Notes: generated by a model not told the origin, from the letters alone. 64,000 bases of DNA from Sinorhizobium sp. 8-89 (GCF_030124325.1 NZ_JASKLR010000020.1:32157-96156); one strand, 5' to 3'. Positions 1-8,814 are shown, counted from the stretch's first letter. Numbers and translations: made by a program.

Positions 1-1
1 G

Positions 2-325
2 AACCTGAAGGTCGGTTTAACTGTCATTGTGGATGCTGTGAACCCTGTGGAAGCTGCGAGAGCGACATGGGTCCGATTATCGGAACGTCAAAAGAGCAAG
101 CTGATTTTCGTTGAAGCCTACTGTTCCGATGAGGGTGTTCATCGCAAGAGAATTGAAAACCGGGTTCGCGGCATTACAGGCATGCCTGACATACCGTGGG
201 AGCGTGTGCAAGAACGTCGCGCCGAATATGAGCCGTGGTCCATGGATCGCGTAATGATTGATACGGCCAAGAAATCTCCGGAGGCCCTGGTTCAGGACGT
301 GCTCATGCAAATGGGGGAAGTCTGA
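2..325 (+). CDS. P-loop (AAA/zeta-toxin-like) kinase family protein, C-terminal part only
   Basis: The reading frame is open from base 2 and the gene begins left of the window, so about 107 C-terminal residues are seen. The visible part reads VGLTVIVDAVNPVEAARATW, then FVEAYCSDEGVHRKRIENR and a WERVQERRAEYEPW stretch. This is the usual C-terminal half of small bacterial predicted ATP-dependent kinases of the AAA_33 type. In that family the aspartate-rich strand and the CSD..HR..R segment close the nucleotide and substrate site. The Walker A motif should lie off the left edge. The substrate cannot be told. A GTG at 29 could look like a start, but the family similarity extends upstream of it, so it is probably internal. 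Confidence 0.7.
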   Translation, partial: NLKVGLTVIVDAVNPVEAARATWVRLSERQKSKLIFVEAYCSDEGVHRKRIENRVRGITGMPDIPWERVQERRAEYEPWSMDRVMIDTAKKSPEALVQDVLMQMGEV

Positions 326-403
326 ACAACGACAAGGAATCTCCGCCCTCCACCCAAAGCTGAAGCCGAGGCGTGTACGAGGCGTCAGTTTTCTCGGTCG
401 CGC

Positions 404-1159
404 CTATTGCACAAGCGGCCGCAATGCACCTTGCGTCTCCTTGAGCAAGGGCAGGTAACGTTCTGCGAGTTCAGAGGCTGCAACATGGGCGGCCGGAGCA
501 CCGATATTGAGCGCCGCGACCACCTGCCCGCGCGCGTTCATCAAAGGCACCGCGATCGAGCAAAGTCCGAGCTCGAGCTCCTGGTCGATGACCGCGTAGC
601 CCTGCGCGCGAACCCGGCGCAGTTCCTCGATCAAATCTTCCGGATCGGTCTTCGTGCGTGGCGTGTTGGCCCTTAGCTCGGTGCGTTTCAGGATCTCGCG
701 CGCTTCCGTTTCAGGAAGTGCGGCGAGCAGCACGCGGCCCATCGAGGCGCAATAGGCGGGAAGGCGCGACCCCGGCATCAGGTTGATCGACATCACCCGG
801 CGCTGCGAGGCGCGCGCCACATAGACGACCTCCGTGCCGTCGAGCACGGAGGCCGACGCGCTCTGGCCCGCCTTTTCCGAAAGCTGGTCGAGATAGGGCT
901 GGACGAGTGCCGGCAAAGGTGTCGCCGACAGATAGGCGTGGCCGAGCCGCATGATTTTCGGGGTCAGCGTGAAAAACTTGCCGTCGTAGTCGGCATAGCC
1001 GAGTTCGGAAAGCGTGAGCAGCGAGCGCCGCACCGTGGCGCGGTCAAGCTCGGTGATCTTCGCAGCCTCTGCAATCGTCAGGCGCGGCCGCGCCTCTCCG
1101 AACGCCTCGATGACCTTCAGCCCGCGCGCAAAGCCGCTGACGAAATCCGTTTCCCGCAT
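404..1159 (-). CDS. pcaR: IclR-family regulator of the beta-ketoadipate genes, PcaR-like
   Basis: This 251-residue protein has an N-terminal winged helix (residues about 8-60; AEAAKITELDRATVRRSLLTL is the HTH). A C-terminal IclR effector domain follows (about 75-250), with the family stretch VIDQELELGLCSIAVPL near residue 200. It is transcribed divergently from pcaIJF, and a long perfect inverted repeat lies between the two starts. That is the arrangement known for S. meliloti pcaR, whose product controls pcaIJF. Beta-ketoadipate or its CoA ester is the expected effector, by analogy. The ATG at 1159 opens MRETDFVSGFARGLKVIEAF, which matches the usual N-terminus of PcaR/PobR-type IclR proteins. 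Confidence 0.88.
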   Translation of the reverse strand: MRETDFVSGFARGLKVIEAFGEARPRLTIAEAAKITELDRATVRRSLLTLSELGYADYDGKFFTLTPKIMRLGHAYLSATPLPALVQPYLDQLSEKAGQSASASVLDGTEVVYVARASQRRVMSINLMPGSRLPAYCASMGRVLLAALPETEAREILKRTELRANTPRTKTDPEDLIEELRRVRAQGYAVIDQELELGLCSIAVPLMNARGQVVAALNIGAPAAHVAASELAERYLPLLKETQGALRPLVQ

Positions 1160-1185
1160 GATTCGCTCACCTCATTCATACAACC

Positions 1186-1230
1186 CATTTTGTGCGATAT
1201 ATGAACTAAAGTCAACTATCGCACAAAATG
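1186..1230. promoter_or_regulatory. Inverted-repeat operator between pcaR and pcaI
   Basis: CATTTTGTGCGATA (1186-1199) and its exact reverse complement TATCGCACAAAATG (1217-1230) are separated by 17 bp, giving perfect 14-bp arms. The element starts 27 bp from the pcaR start and ends 118 bp before pcaI, which is where an IclR dimer pair would control both promoters. The repeat is seen directly. Assignment to PcaR is inferred from position. Confidence 0.75.
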
Positions 1231-1348
1231 TTTGACGAGCGGCCGAAACGAGCGCTTATTTGCGCCATCGCCGACGACGAAAGCCTCGCGGACCCCTGGC
1301 CCTCCGAGGAGCATCCCAGGTCGGCAACATCAACGGAGGAGGGCCAGA

Positions 1349-2206
1349 ATGGCTCGCATATTGTCGCTCGCCGAGGCGGTCGCCGAAAACGTGAAGGATG
1401 GCGATACCATCGCCATGGAAGGTTTCACCCATCTCATCCCCTACGCCGCCGGGCACGAGGTAATCCGCCAGGGCAGGAAGGATCTCTTCCTCGTCCGCAT
1501 GACGCCGGACATCCTCTACGACCAGCTGATCGGCGTCGGCGCTGCACGGAGCATGAAATTCTCCTGGGGCGGCAATCCGGGCGTCGGCTCGCTGCATCGC
1601 TTCCGCGACGCGGTCGAAAATCAATGGCCGCGGCCGCTCGAAATCGAGGAACATTCCCATGCGGCCATGGCCAACGCCTATGAAGCAGGCGCCGCAAACC
1701 TGCCCTTCGCGATGCTCAGAGGTTATATCGGCGCCGACCTTCCGAAGGTGAACCCGAACATCAAGACCGTTACCTGCCCCTTCACCGGCGAAGTGCTTGC
1801 CGCCGTGCCGGCGATCCGCCCGGACGTGACGATCATCCATGCCCAGCGTGCCGATCGGAAGGGCAACGTGCTCCTCGAAGGCATTGTCGGCGTGCAGAAG
1901 GAAGCGGTGCTTGCCGCCAGGCGCTCGATCGTGACCGTCGAGGAGATCGTCGACGAGCTTGTCCCGCCTTCCCCCAATTCGGTCGTGCTGCCGACCTGGG
2001 CGGTGACGGCAGTCGCCCACGTGCCGGGCGGCGCCTTCCCGTCCTATGCGCATGGCTATTACCCGCGCTCCAACGCCTTCTACATCGCCTGGGACGAGAT
2101 CGCCCGCGACCGCGAAGCGTTTACCGCGTGGATCAAGGAGAACGTGCTCGACGCAAGGCCCGAGGATTTCGCCAGACACGCCGTAAAGTCGGCAAAGGCC
2201 GCGTGA
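1349..2206 (+). CDS. pcaI: 3-oxoadipate CoA-transferase subunit A
   Basis: PcaI (285 residues) pairs with PcaJ to move CoA from succinyl-CoA to 3-oxoadipate, the penultimate step of protocatechuate/catechol breakdown in the cytoplasm. The N-terminal CoA-transferase family I fold is visible: VKDGDTIAMEGFTHLIPYAA near residues 15-35, and NPNIKTVTCPFTGEVLAAVPAIRPDVTIIHAQ further on. The ATG at 1349 is preceded by GGAGGAGG at about 1335-1342. It is preferred over an in-frame start at 1232, which would add 39 residues without family likeness and run into the operator. First gene of the pcaIJF operon. Confidence 0.92.
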   Translation: MARILSLAEAVAENVKDGDTIAMEGFTHLIPYAAGHEVIRQGRKDLFLVRMTPDILYDQLIGVGAARSMKFSWGGNPGVGSLHRFRDAVENQWPRPLEIEEHSHAAMANAYEAGAANLPFAMLRGYIGADLPKVNPNIKTVTCPFTGEVLAAVPAIRPDVTIIHAQRADRKGNVLLEGIVGVQKEAVLAARRSIVTVEEIVDELVPPSPNSVVLPTWAVTAVAHVPGGAFPSYAHGYYPRSNAFYIAWDEIARDREAFTAWIKENVLDARPEDFARHAVKSAKAA

Positions 2207-2216
2207 GGAGGACACG

Positions 2217-3007
2217 ATGACGGATTTCACACCCACGGAAATGATGACGATCGCCGCGTCGCGCGAACTTTCCAACGACGATGTCTGCTTCGTCGGCATC
2301 GGCGCGCCCTCGGCTGCCTGCAACATCGCCCGGCTGACGCATGCGCCGGACATCACGCTGATCTACGAGAGCGGCACCGTCGGCACCAAGCCGGACGTGC
2401 TGCCGCTGTCGATCGGCGACGGCGAGCTTTGCGACACCGCGCTCTTCACCGTCTCGGTCCCGGAAATGTTCCGCTACTGGCTGCAGGGCGGGCGCATCAC
2501 CACCGGCTTTCTCGGCGGCGCGCAGATCGACCGCTTCGCCAACCTCAACACCACGGTCGTCGGCCCCTACGACCACCCGAAGGTCCGCCTGCCGGGTGGT
2601 GGCGGCGCGCCGGAGATCGCCTCCAATTGCGGCCGCATCTTCATCACCATGGCTCTCTCGAAGCGCGGCTTCGTCGAGAAGCTGCCCTTCGTCACCTCGA
2701 TGGGCCATGGCGAAGGTGGCGACCACCGCGAACGGCTCGGCATGAAGACGAAAGGGCCGACCCGCGTCATCACCGACCTTTGCATCCTCGAGCCCGATCC
2801 CGAGACGAAGGAACTGACCGTCGTCTCGATTCATCACGGCGTCACGCGCGACAAGATCGTCGAAAACTGCGGCTGGGCGATCAAGTTCGCCGATGCCGTC
2901 ATCGAGACGCCGGTGCCGTCGGAGACAGAACTTGCGGTGCTGCGCGACATCAACGCCCGCACCAAGAAGGCCCATCAGGGCACCGAGACGGGCAAGGAGG
3001 CCGCCTG

Positions 3008-3008
<1 letters not shown>
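2217..3008 (+). CDS. pcaJ: 3-oxoadipate CoA-transferase subunit B
   Basis: This is the second subunit of the 3-oxoadipate:succinyl-CoA transferase, 263 residues. The IYESGTVG segment near residue 45 holds the glutamate that forms the enzyme-CoA thioester in family I CoA-transferases. The GGxGGAxxIASNCGR-type loop (LPGGGGAPEIASNCGR) is also present. The gene follows pcaI after 10 bp, with a GAGGAGG ribosome-binding site overlapping the pcaI stop, and its own stop overlaps the pcaF start in TGATG. This indicates translational coupling. Confidence 0.92.
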
Positions 3009-4210
<1,202 letters not shown>

Positions 4211-4250
4211 CCCCGCACCGGCGCGACACCAGTATCTACCGACCGTCGTG

Positions 4251-4538
4251 TCAATCGGTGATGTGAAATCCCACGGGCGCGTGCACGGAGGAGGCATCTT
4301 CGCTCTTGACGTTCGAGACCCGTGCTGCCGGCGGGCCTTTCCAGAACCGGCTCAACATCATCGAGATCGCCGCCTCGGGTCCGGCGATCAGAGCGGTGAC
4401 TGAGCCGTCGCGTTCGTTGCGGACCCAACCCGCCAGGCCGAGCCGCGCCGCTTCGTCGCGGGTCCGGACGCGGAAGGCGACGCCCTGCACTCTTCCGGTG
4501 ATCCGCACCAGAGCGGCCTTGCGATGATCCTCCGCCAT
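4251..4538 (-). CDS. acyP: Acylphosphatase
   Basis: A small cytosolic enzyme (95 residues) that hydrolyses acyl-phosphates. The signature GRVQGVAFRVRTRDEA near residues 15-30 carries the phosphate-binding arginine. GWVRNERDGSVTALIAG near residues 36-52 carries the catalytic asparagine. Most family members have Gly where this protein has Ala in GVAFR, a conservative change. It is convergent with pcaF with a 40-bp gap and has no visible functional link to it. Confidence 0.9.
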   Translation of the reverse strand: MAEDHRKAALVRITGRVQGVAFRVRTRDEAARLGLAGWVRNERDGSVTALIAGPEAAISMMLSRFWKGPPAARVSNVKSEDASSVHAPVGFHITD

Positions 4539-4701
4539 GGCTGCCTCCTTCGTCTTGGGGATCCTCTAGATCTGGCGCAGACAGCGGCGAATGCAAGCGC
4601 ATCGCTCGGCGAGCGGTTGCACGCACCAGGCATCCGCGCACGATCAGCCGACACTGTTGCAATTCCATATCTCGATTGCGTAGAAATTTACCACGTCGGA
4701 C

Positions 4702-4730
4702 TTGAAGATGTTGCATCGCAGCATTATTGT
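4702..4730 (+). promoter_or_regulatory. Sigma-70-like promoter for the small RNA
   Basis: TTGAAG (4702-4707), a 17-bp spacer and TATTGT (4725-4730) form a reasonable -35/-10 pair. The start would fall near 4737, just before the first hairpin of the predicted small RNA. This rests on motif and spacing only. Confidence 0.5.
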
Positions 4731-4736
4731 ATGACT

Positions 4737-4854
4737 TATCGATAGAGTCTTCCTCCTCCCGGCTCTATCGTGGGATCGGCAACCCTCCTCCTCCCAGTTG
4801 CCGATCAGGATCGAAAGCCCGGCGCAACTCCTCCCGCGCCGGGCTTTCTCTTTT
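4737..4854 (+). ncRNA. Probable trans-acting small RNA with three CCUCC-loop hairpins
   Basis: No gene is seen here, but about 118 nt fold into three consecutive perfect hairpins. The first is CGATAGAG/CTCTATCG (4740-4747/4763-4770) with a loop holding CCTCCTCCC. The second is GATCGGCAAC/GTTGCCGATC (4774-4783/4797-4806) with a CCTCCTCCTCCC loop. The third is AAAGCCCGGCGC/GCGCCGGGCTTT (4814-4825/4836-4847) with a CTCCTCCC loop, followed by CTCTTTT, a rho-independent terminator. CCUCCUCCC is complementary to Shine-Dalgarno sequences. Alphaproteobacterial small RNAs with this loop motif are known (CcsR in Rhodobacter, the so-called cuckoo RNAs in Rhizobiales and Brucella). Membership is inferred from architecture. 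The ECF sigma gene lies 195 bp downstream on the same strand. Confidence 0.78.
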
Positions 4855-4882
4855 GAAGGCTTTTGCACACCGATTTAAGGAC

Positions 4883-4948
4883 AAAACATGCAGCGATTCG
4901 AAGTGCTGCAGCGTTCTTTGCGCGTCTGATAAGACGCGCGGCGTGTAG
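4883..4948 (+). repeat. Rhizobial intergenic palindromic repeat, copy 1
   Basis: This copy carries AAAACATGCAG followed by AGTGCTGCAGCGTTCTTTG, then the hairpin CGCGTCTGATAAGACGCG and a closing TGTAG. The same block occurs at 5796-5853, 40055-40153 and 47572-47672. This copy is slightly decayed: one base is missing before TGTAG and CAGCGTTC replaces CAGCGTCC. Confidence 0.85.
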
Positions 4949-4998
4949 GGTCGAAGCGTTGAGGCGATCGCGATAGAATGGCAGTCACCTGCACATTT

Positions 4999-5027
4999 GG
5001 GAACGTTTGAGCGGGTCCGGCATCCAA
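4999..5027 (+). promoter_or_regulatory. ECF-type promoter upstream of the sigma factor gene
   Basis: GGGAACGTTT (4999-5008), 11 bp, then GCATCCAA (5020-5027). An identical pair with identical spacing stands at 5735-5763 before the DUF4142-cupredoxin operon. GGAAC is the usual -35 core of ECF sigma promoters, so autoregulation by the adjacent sigma factor is inferred. The implied leader is short, about 15 nt, and just includes the AAGGAG ribosome-binding site. Confidence 0.65.
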
Positions 5028-5048
5028 TGTGCGACAAGGAGCCACGCC

Positions 5049-5732
5049 ATGCCCATCGCCGAAGCAGTCCCTTCCCGAAAACGAGAGATGCCGTCGCGTG
5101 ACATCGACGCCTTCCGCGCGATCATGCAGACGCACAACCGGAAACTCTATCGCATCGCGCGGAGCATCGTGCAGAACAACAGCGATGCGGAGGACGTTCT
5201 CCAGGAAGCCTATGTCCGCGCCTTCACGCATTTTTCCGAGTTCCGCGGCGACTCGGCGATTACCACATGGCTGTCGCGCATCGTGATCAACGAGGCCTTG
5301 GGCCGACTGCGCCAAAGTCGGCGCAGGAAACGGCTCACCGAAGACATGTCGCAAGCCCATCAGGCGGAGATCATCGCCTTCCCACTCAACGCAAACGCCG
5401 ACGACCCGGAAAAGACGATGGCACAGAGACAAATTCTCGACCTGGTCGAAAAGGCGACCGACCAGCTCCCGGACATCTACCGCACGGTCTTCGTCATGCG
5501 CGTGATCGAGGGCCTCAGCAACGAAGAGACCGCCGGTCTGCTGGCGCTCCGCCCCGAGACCGTCCGGACGCGGCTTCATCGGGCTCGACACCTGCTGAAG
5601 GAACGGTTGGAGCGCCAGATCGGCCCCGTCCTAATGGACGCCTTTCCCTTCGCGGGCAAACGCTGCGAGCGCCTAACGGAGGCGGTCCTCGCTCGCATCT
5701 CGCGCCCTGATCCAGGGACCGGCGGCGGATAA
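5049..5732 (+). CDS. ECF (group 4) RNA polymerase sigma factor
   Basis: This 227-residue sigma-70 family protein contains region 2 (about residues 18-85: LYRIARSIVQNNSDAEDVLQ, then SAITTWLSRIVINEALGRLR) and region 4 (about 130-185: LPDIYRTVFVMRVIEGLSNEETAGLL, then RLHRARHLLKERL). Region 3 is absent, as in RpoE-like ECF factors. A C-terminal tail of about 40 residues follows. The ATG at 5049 has AAGGAG 8 bp before it. An in-frame start at 5007 would fall inside the promoter motif, so it is rejected. No anti-sigma gene is adjacent. The next genes encode exported DUF4142 and copper-type proteins, and they carry the same promoter motif, so they are the likely targets. Confidence 0.88.
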   Translation: MPIAEAVPSRKREMPSRDIDAFRAIMQTHNRKLYRIARSIVQNNSDAEDVLQEAYVRAFTHFSEFRGDSAITTWLSRIVINEALGRLRQSRRRKRLTEDMSQAHQAEIIAFPLNANADDPEKTMAQRQILDLVEKATDQLPDIYRTVFVMRVIEGLSNEETAGLLALRPETVRTRLHRARHLLKERLERQIGPVLMDAFPFAGKRCERLTEAVLARISRPDPGTGGG

Positions 5733-5734
5733 TC

Positions 5735-5763
5735 GGGAACGTTTCGACCCGCGAAGCATCCAA
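5735..5763 (+). promoter_or_regulatory. ECF-type promoter of the DUF4142-cupredoxin operon
   Basis: GGGAACGTTT (5735-5744), 11 bp, GCATCCAA (5756-5763). The motif and spacer length are the same as at 4999-5027. It lies 3 bp after the sigma-factor stop codon, so the downstream pair can be expressed apart from the sigma gene. The leader from here to the ATG at 5869 is about 100 nt and contains repeat copy 2. Confidence 0.65.
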
Positions 5764-5795
5764 AGCACGTCAATTGGACATCACGCTTTGATCTT

Positions 5796-5853
5796 CTACA
5801 GCGCCGCGCGTCTTATCAGACGCGCAAAGGACGCTGTAGGACTCTGAATTGCT
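5796..5853 (-). repeat. Rhizobial intergenic palindromic repeat, copy 2, within an mRNA leader
   Basis: CTACAGCGCCGCGCGTC...GACGCGCAAAGGACGCTGTAG followed by GACTCTGAATTGCTGG. This is the repeat seen at 4883, in reverse orientation. Because it sits between the ECF-type promoter (5735-5763) and the ATG at 5869, it would be transcribed as a stable hairpin in the 5' leader of the DUF4142 gene. Confidence 0.88.
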
Positions 5854-5868
5854 GGAAAGGGACATCCG

Positions 5869-6393
5869 ATGACCATACGCTTAGCCACCGCAGCCGCTGC
5901 AATCGCCCTGTTGCTCGGGAGTAATTGGGCGCTCGCCGCCGACAAGCCGACGGATCAACAGATCGCGCATATCGCCTACACCGCAGGTGTGATCGATGTT
6001 GAAGCGGCGAAACAGGCCATTGCAACGTCGAAAAACAAGACCGTCGTCGAATTCGCCGAGAGCATGGTGCGCGACCACGAGTCTGTGAACAAGCAGGCGC
6101 TCGATCTCGTCAAGAAGCTCAACGTTGCGCCGGAAGACAACGACACCAGCAAAGCTCTGTCGCAGGCGGCCGAAACCAAGCGCGAGGAACTGGCGAAGCT
6201 GACGGGGGCGGACTTCGACAGGGCCTATGTCGAGAATGAGATCGCCTACCACAAGCAGGTCAACGGCGCACTGGAAACTCTGCTGATCCCGTCTGCGCAA
6301 AATGCCGAGCTCAAGTCTCTGCTCGAGACCGGGCTCAAGCTCTTCCAGGGCCATCAGCAGCACGCCGAACACGTCGCGACGGAGCTGAAATGA
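5869..6393 (+). CDS. Exported DUF4142 (ferritin-like fold) protein
   Basis: This 174-residue protein has a clear signal peptide (MTIRLATAAAAIALLLGSNW, cleavage near ALAAD at about residue 24). A mature all-helical DUF4142 domain follows, with AHIAYTAGVIDVEAAKQAIA, FAESMVRDHESVNKQALDL and ENEIAYHKQVNGALETLL. The conserved H residues in VRDH, AYHKQ and HQQHAEH resemble a ferritin-like four-helix bundle, but metal binding is not proven. It probably acts in the periplasm in envelope or oxidative stress. Its stop overlaps the start of the cupredoxin gene by 4 bp. Confidence 0.88.
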   Translation: MTIRLATAAAAIALLLGSNWALAADKPTDQQIAHIAYTAGVIDVEAAKQAIATSKNKTVVEFAESMVRDHESVNKQALDLVKKLNVAPEDNDTSKALSQAAETKREELAKLTGADFDRAYVENEIAYHKQVNGALETLLIPSAQNAELKSLLETGLKLFQGHQQHAEHVATELK

Positions 6394-6713
6394 GCGCGAA
6401 CCCTGCGAGACGCGCTTTTCTGGCGCTGTTCTTGGGCGCGGCGGCCATCGCCGTTCCCGCACAGGCAGAAACCGTTCAGGTCACGATCGACCGCCTCGCC
6501 TACGCGCCCGCGGAGATCGAGGCGAAGGTGGGCGATGAAATCGAGTGGATCAACAGGGATGCGCTCGTTCACACCGCTACCGTGCAGGGAGGCGCGGAAG
6601 TGCTCCTCCCTGCGAAAAAATCGGGGCGCCTCGTACTGCAGGAGCCAGGCAGCTTCGACTATATCTGCCGCTACCACCCCAATATGAAAGGGCACCTCAT
6701 CGTGCGCCCTTGA
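6390..6713 (+). CDS. Periplasmic cupredoxin (plastocyanin/amicyanin-like type I copper protein)
   Basis: The protein has 107 residues, with an N-terminal signal (RRAFLALFLGAAAIAVPAQA) and one cupredoxin domain. All four type I copper ligands are visible: His in DALVHTATV, Cys and His in YICRYHPNM, and Met in the same loop. The length fits amicyanin/pseudoazurin-like electron carriers. It overlaps the DUF4142 gene by ATGA and so is translated with it. The partner redox enzyme is not encoded nearby, so its electron donor and acceptor are unknown. Confidence 0.9.
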   Translation: MSANPARRAFLALFLGAAAIAVPAQAETVQVTIDRLAYAPAEIEAKVGDEIEWINRDALVHTATVQGGAEVLLPAKKSGRLVLQEPGSFDYICRYHPNMKGHLIVRP

Positions 6714-6762
6714 GCCTACAGGCAAGAGCGACCGGCCGGGTATCCGCCGACCGATCGCCTGC

Positions 6763-7488
6763 TCAGTGCAAGCCGAGGAACTGCTTCAGCTCCGGCGTCT
6801 GCGGATTGGCAAAGACATCCTCCGGCCGTCCGATCTCGTGCACGCGGCCCTGATACATGAAGACGACACGCGAGCAGACATCGCGGGCGAACTTCATTTC
6901 GTGCGTCACCATGAGCAGCGTCATTCCTTCGGCGGCAAGCTCGCGCACGACCGCCAGCACTTCGGCGACCAGTTCCGGATCAAGCGCCGAGGTAATCTCG
7001 TCGCAAAGCAGCGCCATCGGTTGCATCGCAAGCGCGCGAGCGATCGCCACGCGCTGCTGCTGTCCGCCAGAGAGCTCGTCCGGATAGGCGTCGAATTTTT
7101 GCTCCAGGCCGACGCGCTCCAGCATCCTGCGCGCCATCTTCTCCGCCTCCGGTTTCGCCGTCTTCTTGACCACCATCTGCGACAGCATGACGTTGCCGCC
7201 AACCGTCAGATGCGGGAAGAGATTGAACTGCTGGAAGATCATGCCGATCTTCAGGCGCAGCGCCTTCAGGTGCACTTCATCGTCGTGAAGCTGAGCGCCC
7301 GCAACGGAGATTGAGCCCTTGCTGATCGTCTCGAGGCCGTTGATGCAGCGTAAGAGCGTCGACTTGCCCGAACCGCTCTTGCCGATGATAGCGATCACCT
7401 CGCCCGGCTCGACATCGAGATTGATGCCCTTCAGCACCTCGTTCTCGCCGTAGCTTTTGCGGACCTCAGTAATTTCTATGAGCGACAT
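6763..7488 (-). CDS. Polar amino-acid ABC importer, ATP-binding protein
   Basis: GlnQ/HisP-type ATPase, 241 residues. Walker A is GKSGSGKSTLLR near residues 35-46, the signature is LSGGQQQRVAIARALAM, and Walker B is LLCDEITSALDPE with the switch HEMKFA. The start chosen is the ATG at 7488 (MSLIEITEVRKSYGENEVL). It overlaps the upstream permease by 23 bp. A longer in-frame reading back to 7629 would be antisense-like padding. With the next three genes it forms a complete importer, in the order SBP-permease-permease-ATPase on the minus strand. Confidence 0.9.
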   Translation of the reverse strand: MSLIEITEVRKSYGENEVLKGINLDVEPGEVIAIIGKSGSGKSTLLRCINGLETISKGSISVAGAQLHDDEVHLKALRLKIGMIFQQFNLFPHLTVGGNVMLSQMVVKKTAKPEAEKMARRMLERVGLEQKFDAYPDELSGGQQQRVAIARALAMQPMALLCDEITSALDPELVAEVLAVVRELAAEGMTLLMVTHEMKFARDVCSRVVFMYQGRVHEIGRPEDVFANPQTPELKQFLGLH

Positions 7489-8125
7489 TGAGCTTCCTTT
7501 CGAGGATCTGGCTGCTCCAGGAGAGCGGCCAGCAAAGCGCGAAATAGATGAGGGCGACGAGGCCGTAGACGGTGAAGGGCTGGAAGGTGGCGTTGGTGAC
7601 GACGGTGCCGGCCTTCGACAGTTCGACAAAACCGATGATCGAGGTCAGCGCCGTGCCCTTGATGACCTGAACGGAGAACCCGACTGTCGGTGGGACCGCG
7701 ATTTTCATGGCCTGGGGCAGGATGACGTAGCGCATCTGCTGCAGCCGGCCCATGCCGAGGCTGGCGGCGGCTTCCCATTGGCCCTTGGCGATCGCCTCGA
7801 CGCAGCCGCGCCAGATCTCGCCGAGAAAGGCGGCGGACCAGAAGATCAAGGCCAGTCCGGCGGCAAGCCAGGCCGGCACGTCTATGCCGAAGAGACCAAG
7901 GCCGAAGAAGGCGATGAAGAGCTGCATCAGCAGCGGCGTGCCCTGGAACAGCTCGATGTAGTATTTCGCGAGCGACCGCGACCATTGGCGCTTGCTGACG
8001 CGCAGGAAAAGCAGGACCAGCCCGACGATACCGCCGCCGATGAACGAGACGAGCGACAGGACAATCGTCCAGCGGGTGGCAAGCAGCAGGTTCCGCAAAA
8101 TGTCCCAGATCGTGAACTCGATCAT
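7466..8125 (-). CDS. Polar amino-acid ABC importer, permease 2
   Basis: HisM/GlnP-type inner-membrane protein, 219 residues. It has about five membrane segments and the EAA-type loop EAIAKGQWEAAASLGMGRLQ near residue 140, which contacts the ATPase. It starts in a 4-bp overlap with permease 1 and ends inside the ATPase gene, so the three cytoplasmic-side genes are translationally coupled. Confidence 0.88.
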   Translation of the reverse strand: MIEFTIWDILRNLLLATRWTIVLSLVSFIGGGIVGLVLLFLRVSKRQWSRSLAKYYIELFQGTPLLMQLFIAFFGLGLFGIDVPAWLAAGLALIFWSAAFLGEIWRGCVEAIAKGQWEAAASLGMGRLQQMRYVILPQAMKIAVPPTVGFSVQVIKGTALTSIIGFVELSKAGTVVTNATFQPFTVYGLVALIYFALCWPLSWSSQILERKLNVAHRNY

Positions 8126-8814
8126 GGCACCGCCCTCCTCGGAAAGATGAGCCCGCCAACCATCGCCAGCACCTGGCGAAGCAGGACCGCGAGCGCCAGA
8201 TAGACGGTAGTCGAGACAATATAGGCTTCGAAGGCGCGGAAGGTTCTCGACTGGATGAAATTCGCGGCAAACGTCAGGTCTTCCGCGGCGATCTGCGAAA
8301 CGACGGCCGAGCCGAGCATGACGATGACGACCTGCGAGGAGAGCGCCGGCCAGATCCGCTGAAGCGACGGTACGAGAACCACATGGCGAAAGGTCTCGAA
8401 ACGCGTCATGGCGAGGCTGGCGCCCGCCTCGAACTGGCCCTTCGGCGTCGCCTGAATACCGGCCCTGATGATTTCGCAGCTATAGGCGCCGAGATTGACG
8501 ACCATGGCGACATTGGCCGCCTGCAGTTCACTGAGCTGCGGACCGAGCGAAGGGAGCCCGAAGAAGATGAAGAAGATCTGGATGAGGAACGGCGTGTTGC
8601 GGATCAGTTCGACGTAAAGCGCGATGATCGGCTTTAGCCAGGCAGGGCCGAGCGCCCTCACCCAGGCGCAGAAGATGCCAAGCGAAATGCCGGCAACGGC
8701 GCCGACCGCGATCAGTTCGACCGTGATCCCGATCCCCTTGACGATCTGCGGATAATATTCGGCGAGCCAGCCGAATTCGAATTGATAATTCAAAGGCGCA
8801 CCCCTGTTTAGCAA
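8122..8814 (-). CDS. Polar amino-acid ABC importer, permease 1
   Basis: HisQ/HisM-type permease of 230 residues. The EAA loop is AGIQATPKGQFEAGASLAMTR near residue 145, and LIRNTPFLIQIFFIFFGLPSLG is the characteristic segment of amino-acid-type permeases. It forms a heterodimer with the product of 7466-8125. There is a 57-bp gap to the binding-protein gene upstream. Confidence 0.88.
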   Translation of the reverse strand: MLNRGAPLNYQFEFGWLAEYYPQIVKGIGITVELIAVGAVAGISLGIFCAWVRALGPAWLKPIIALYVELIRNTPFLIQIFFIFFGLPSLGPQLSELQAANVAMVVNLGAYSCEIIRAGIQATPKGQFEAGASLAMTRFETFRHVVLVPSLQRIWPALSSQVVIVMLGSAVVSQIAAEDLTFAANFIQSRTFRAFEAYIVSTTVYLALAVLLRQVLAMVGGLIFPRRAVP

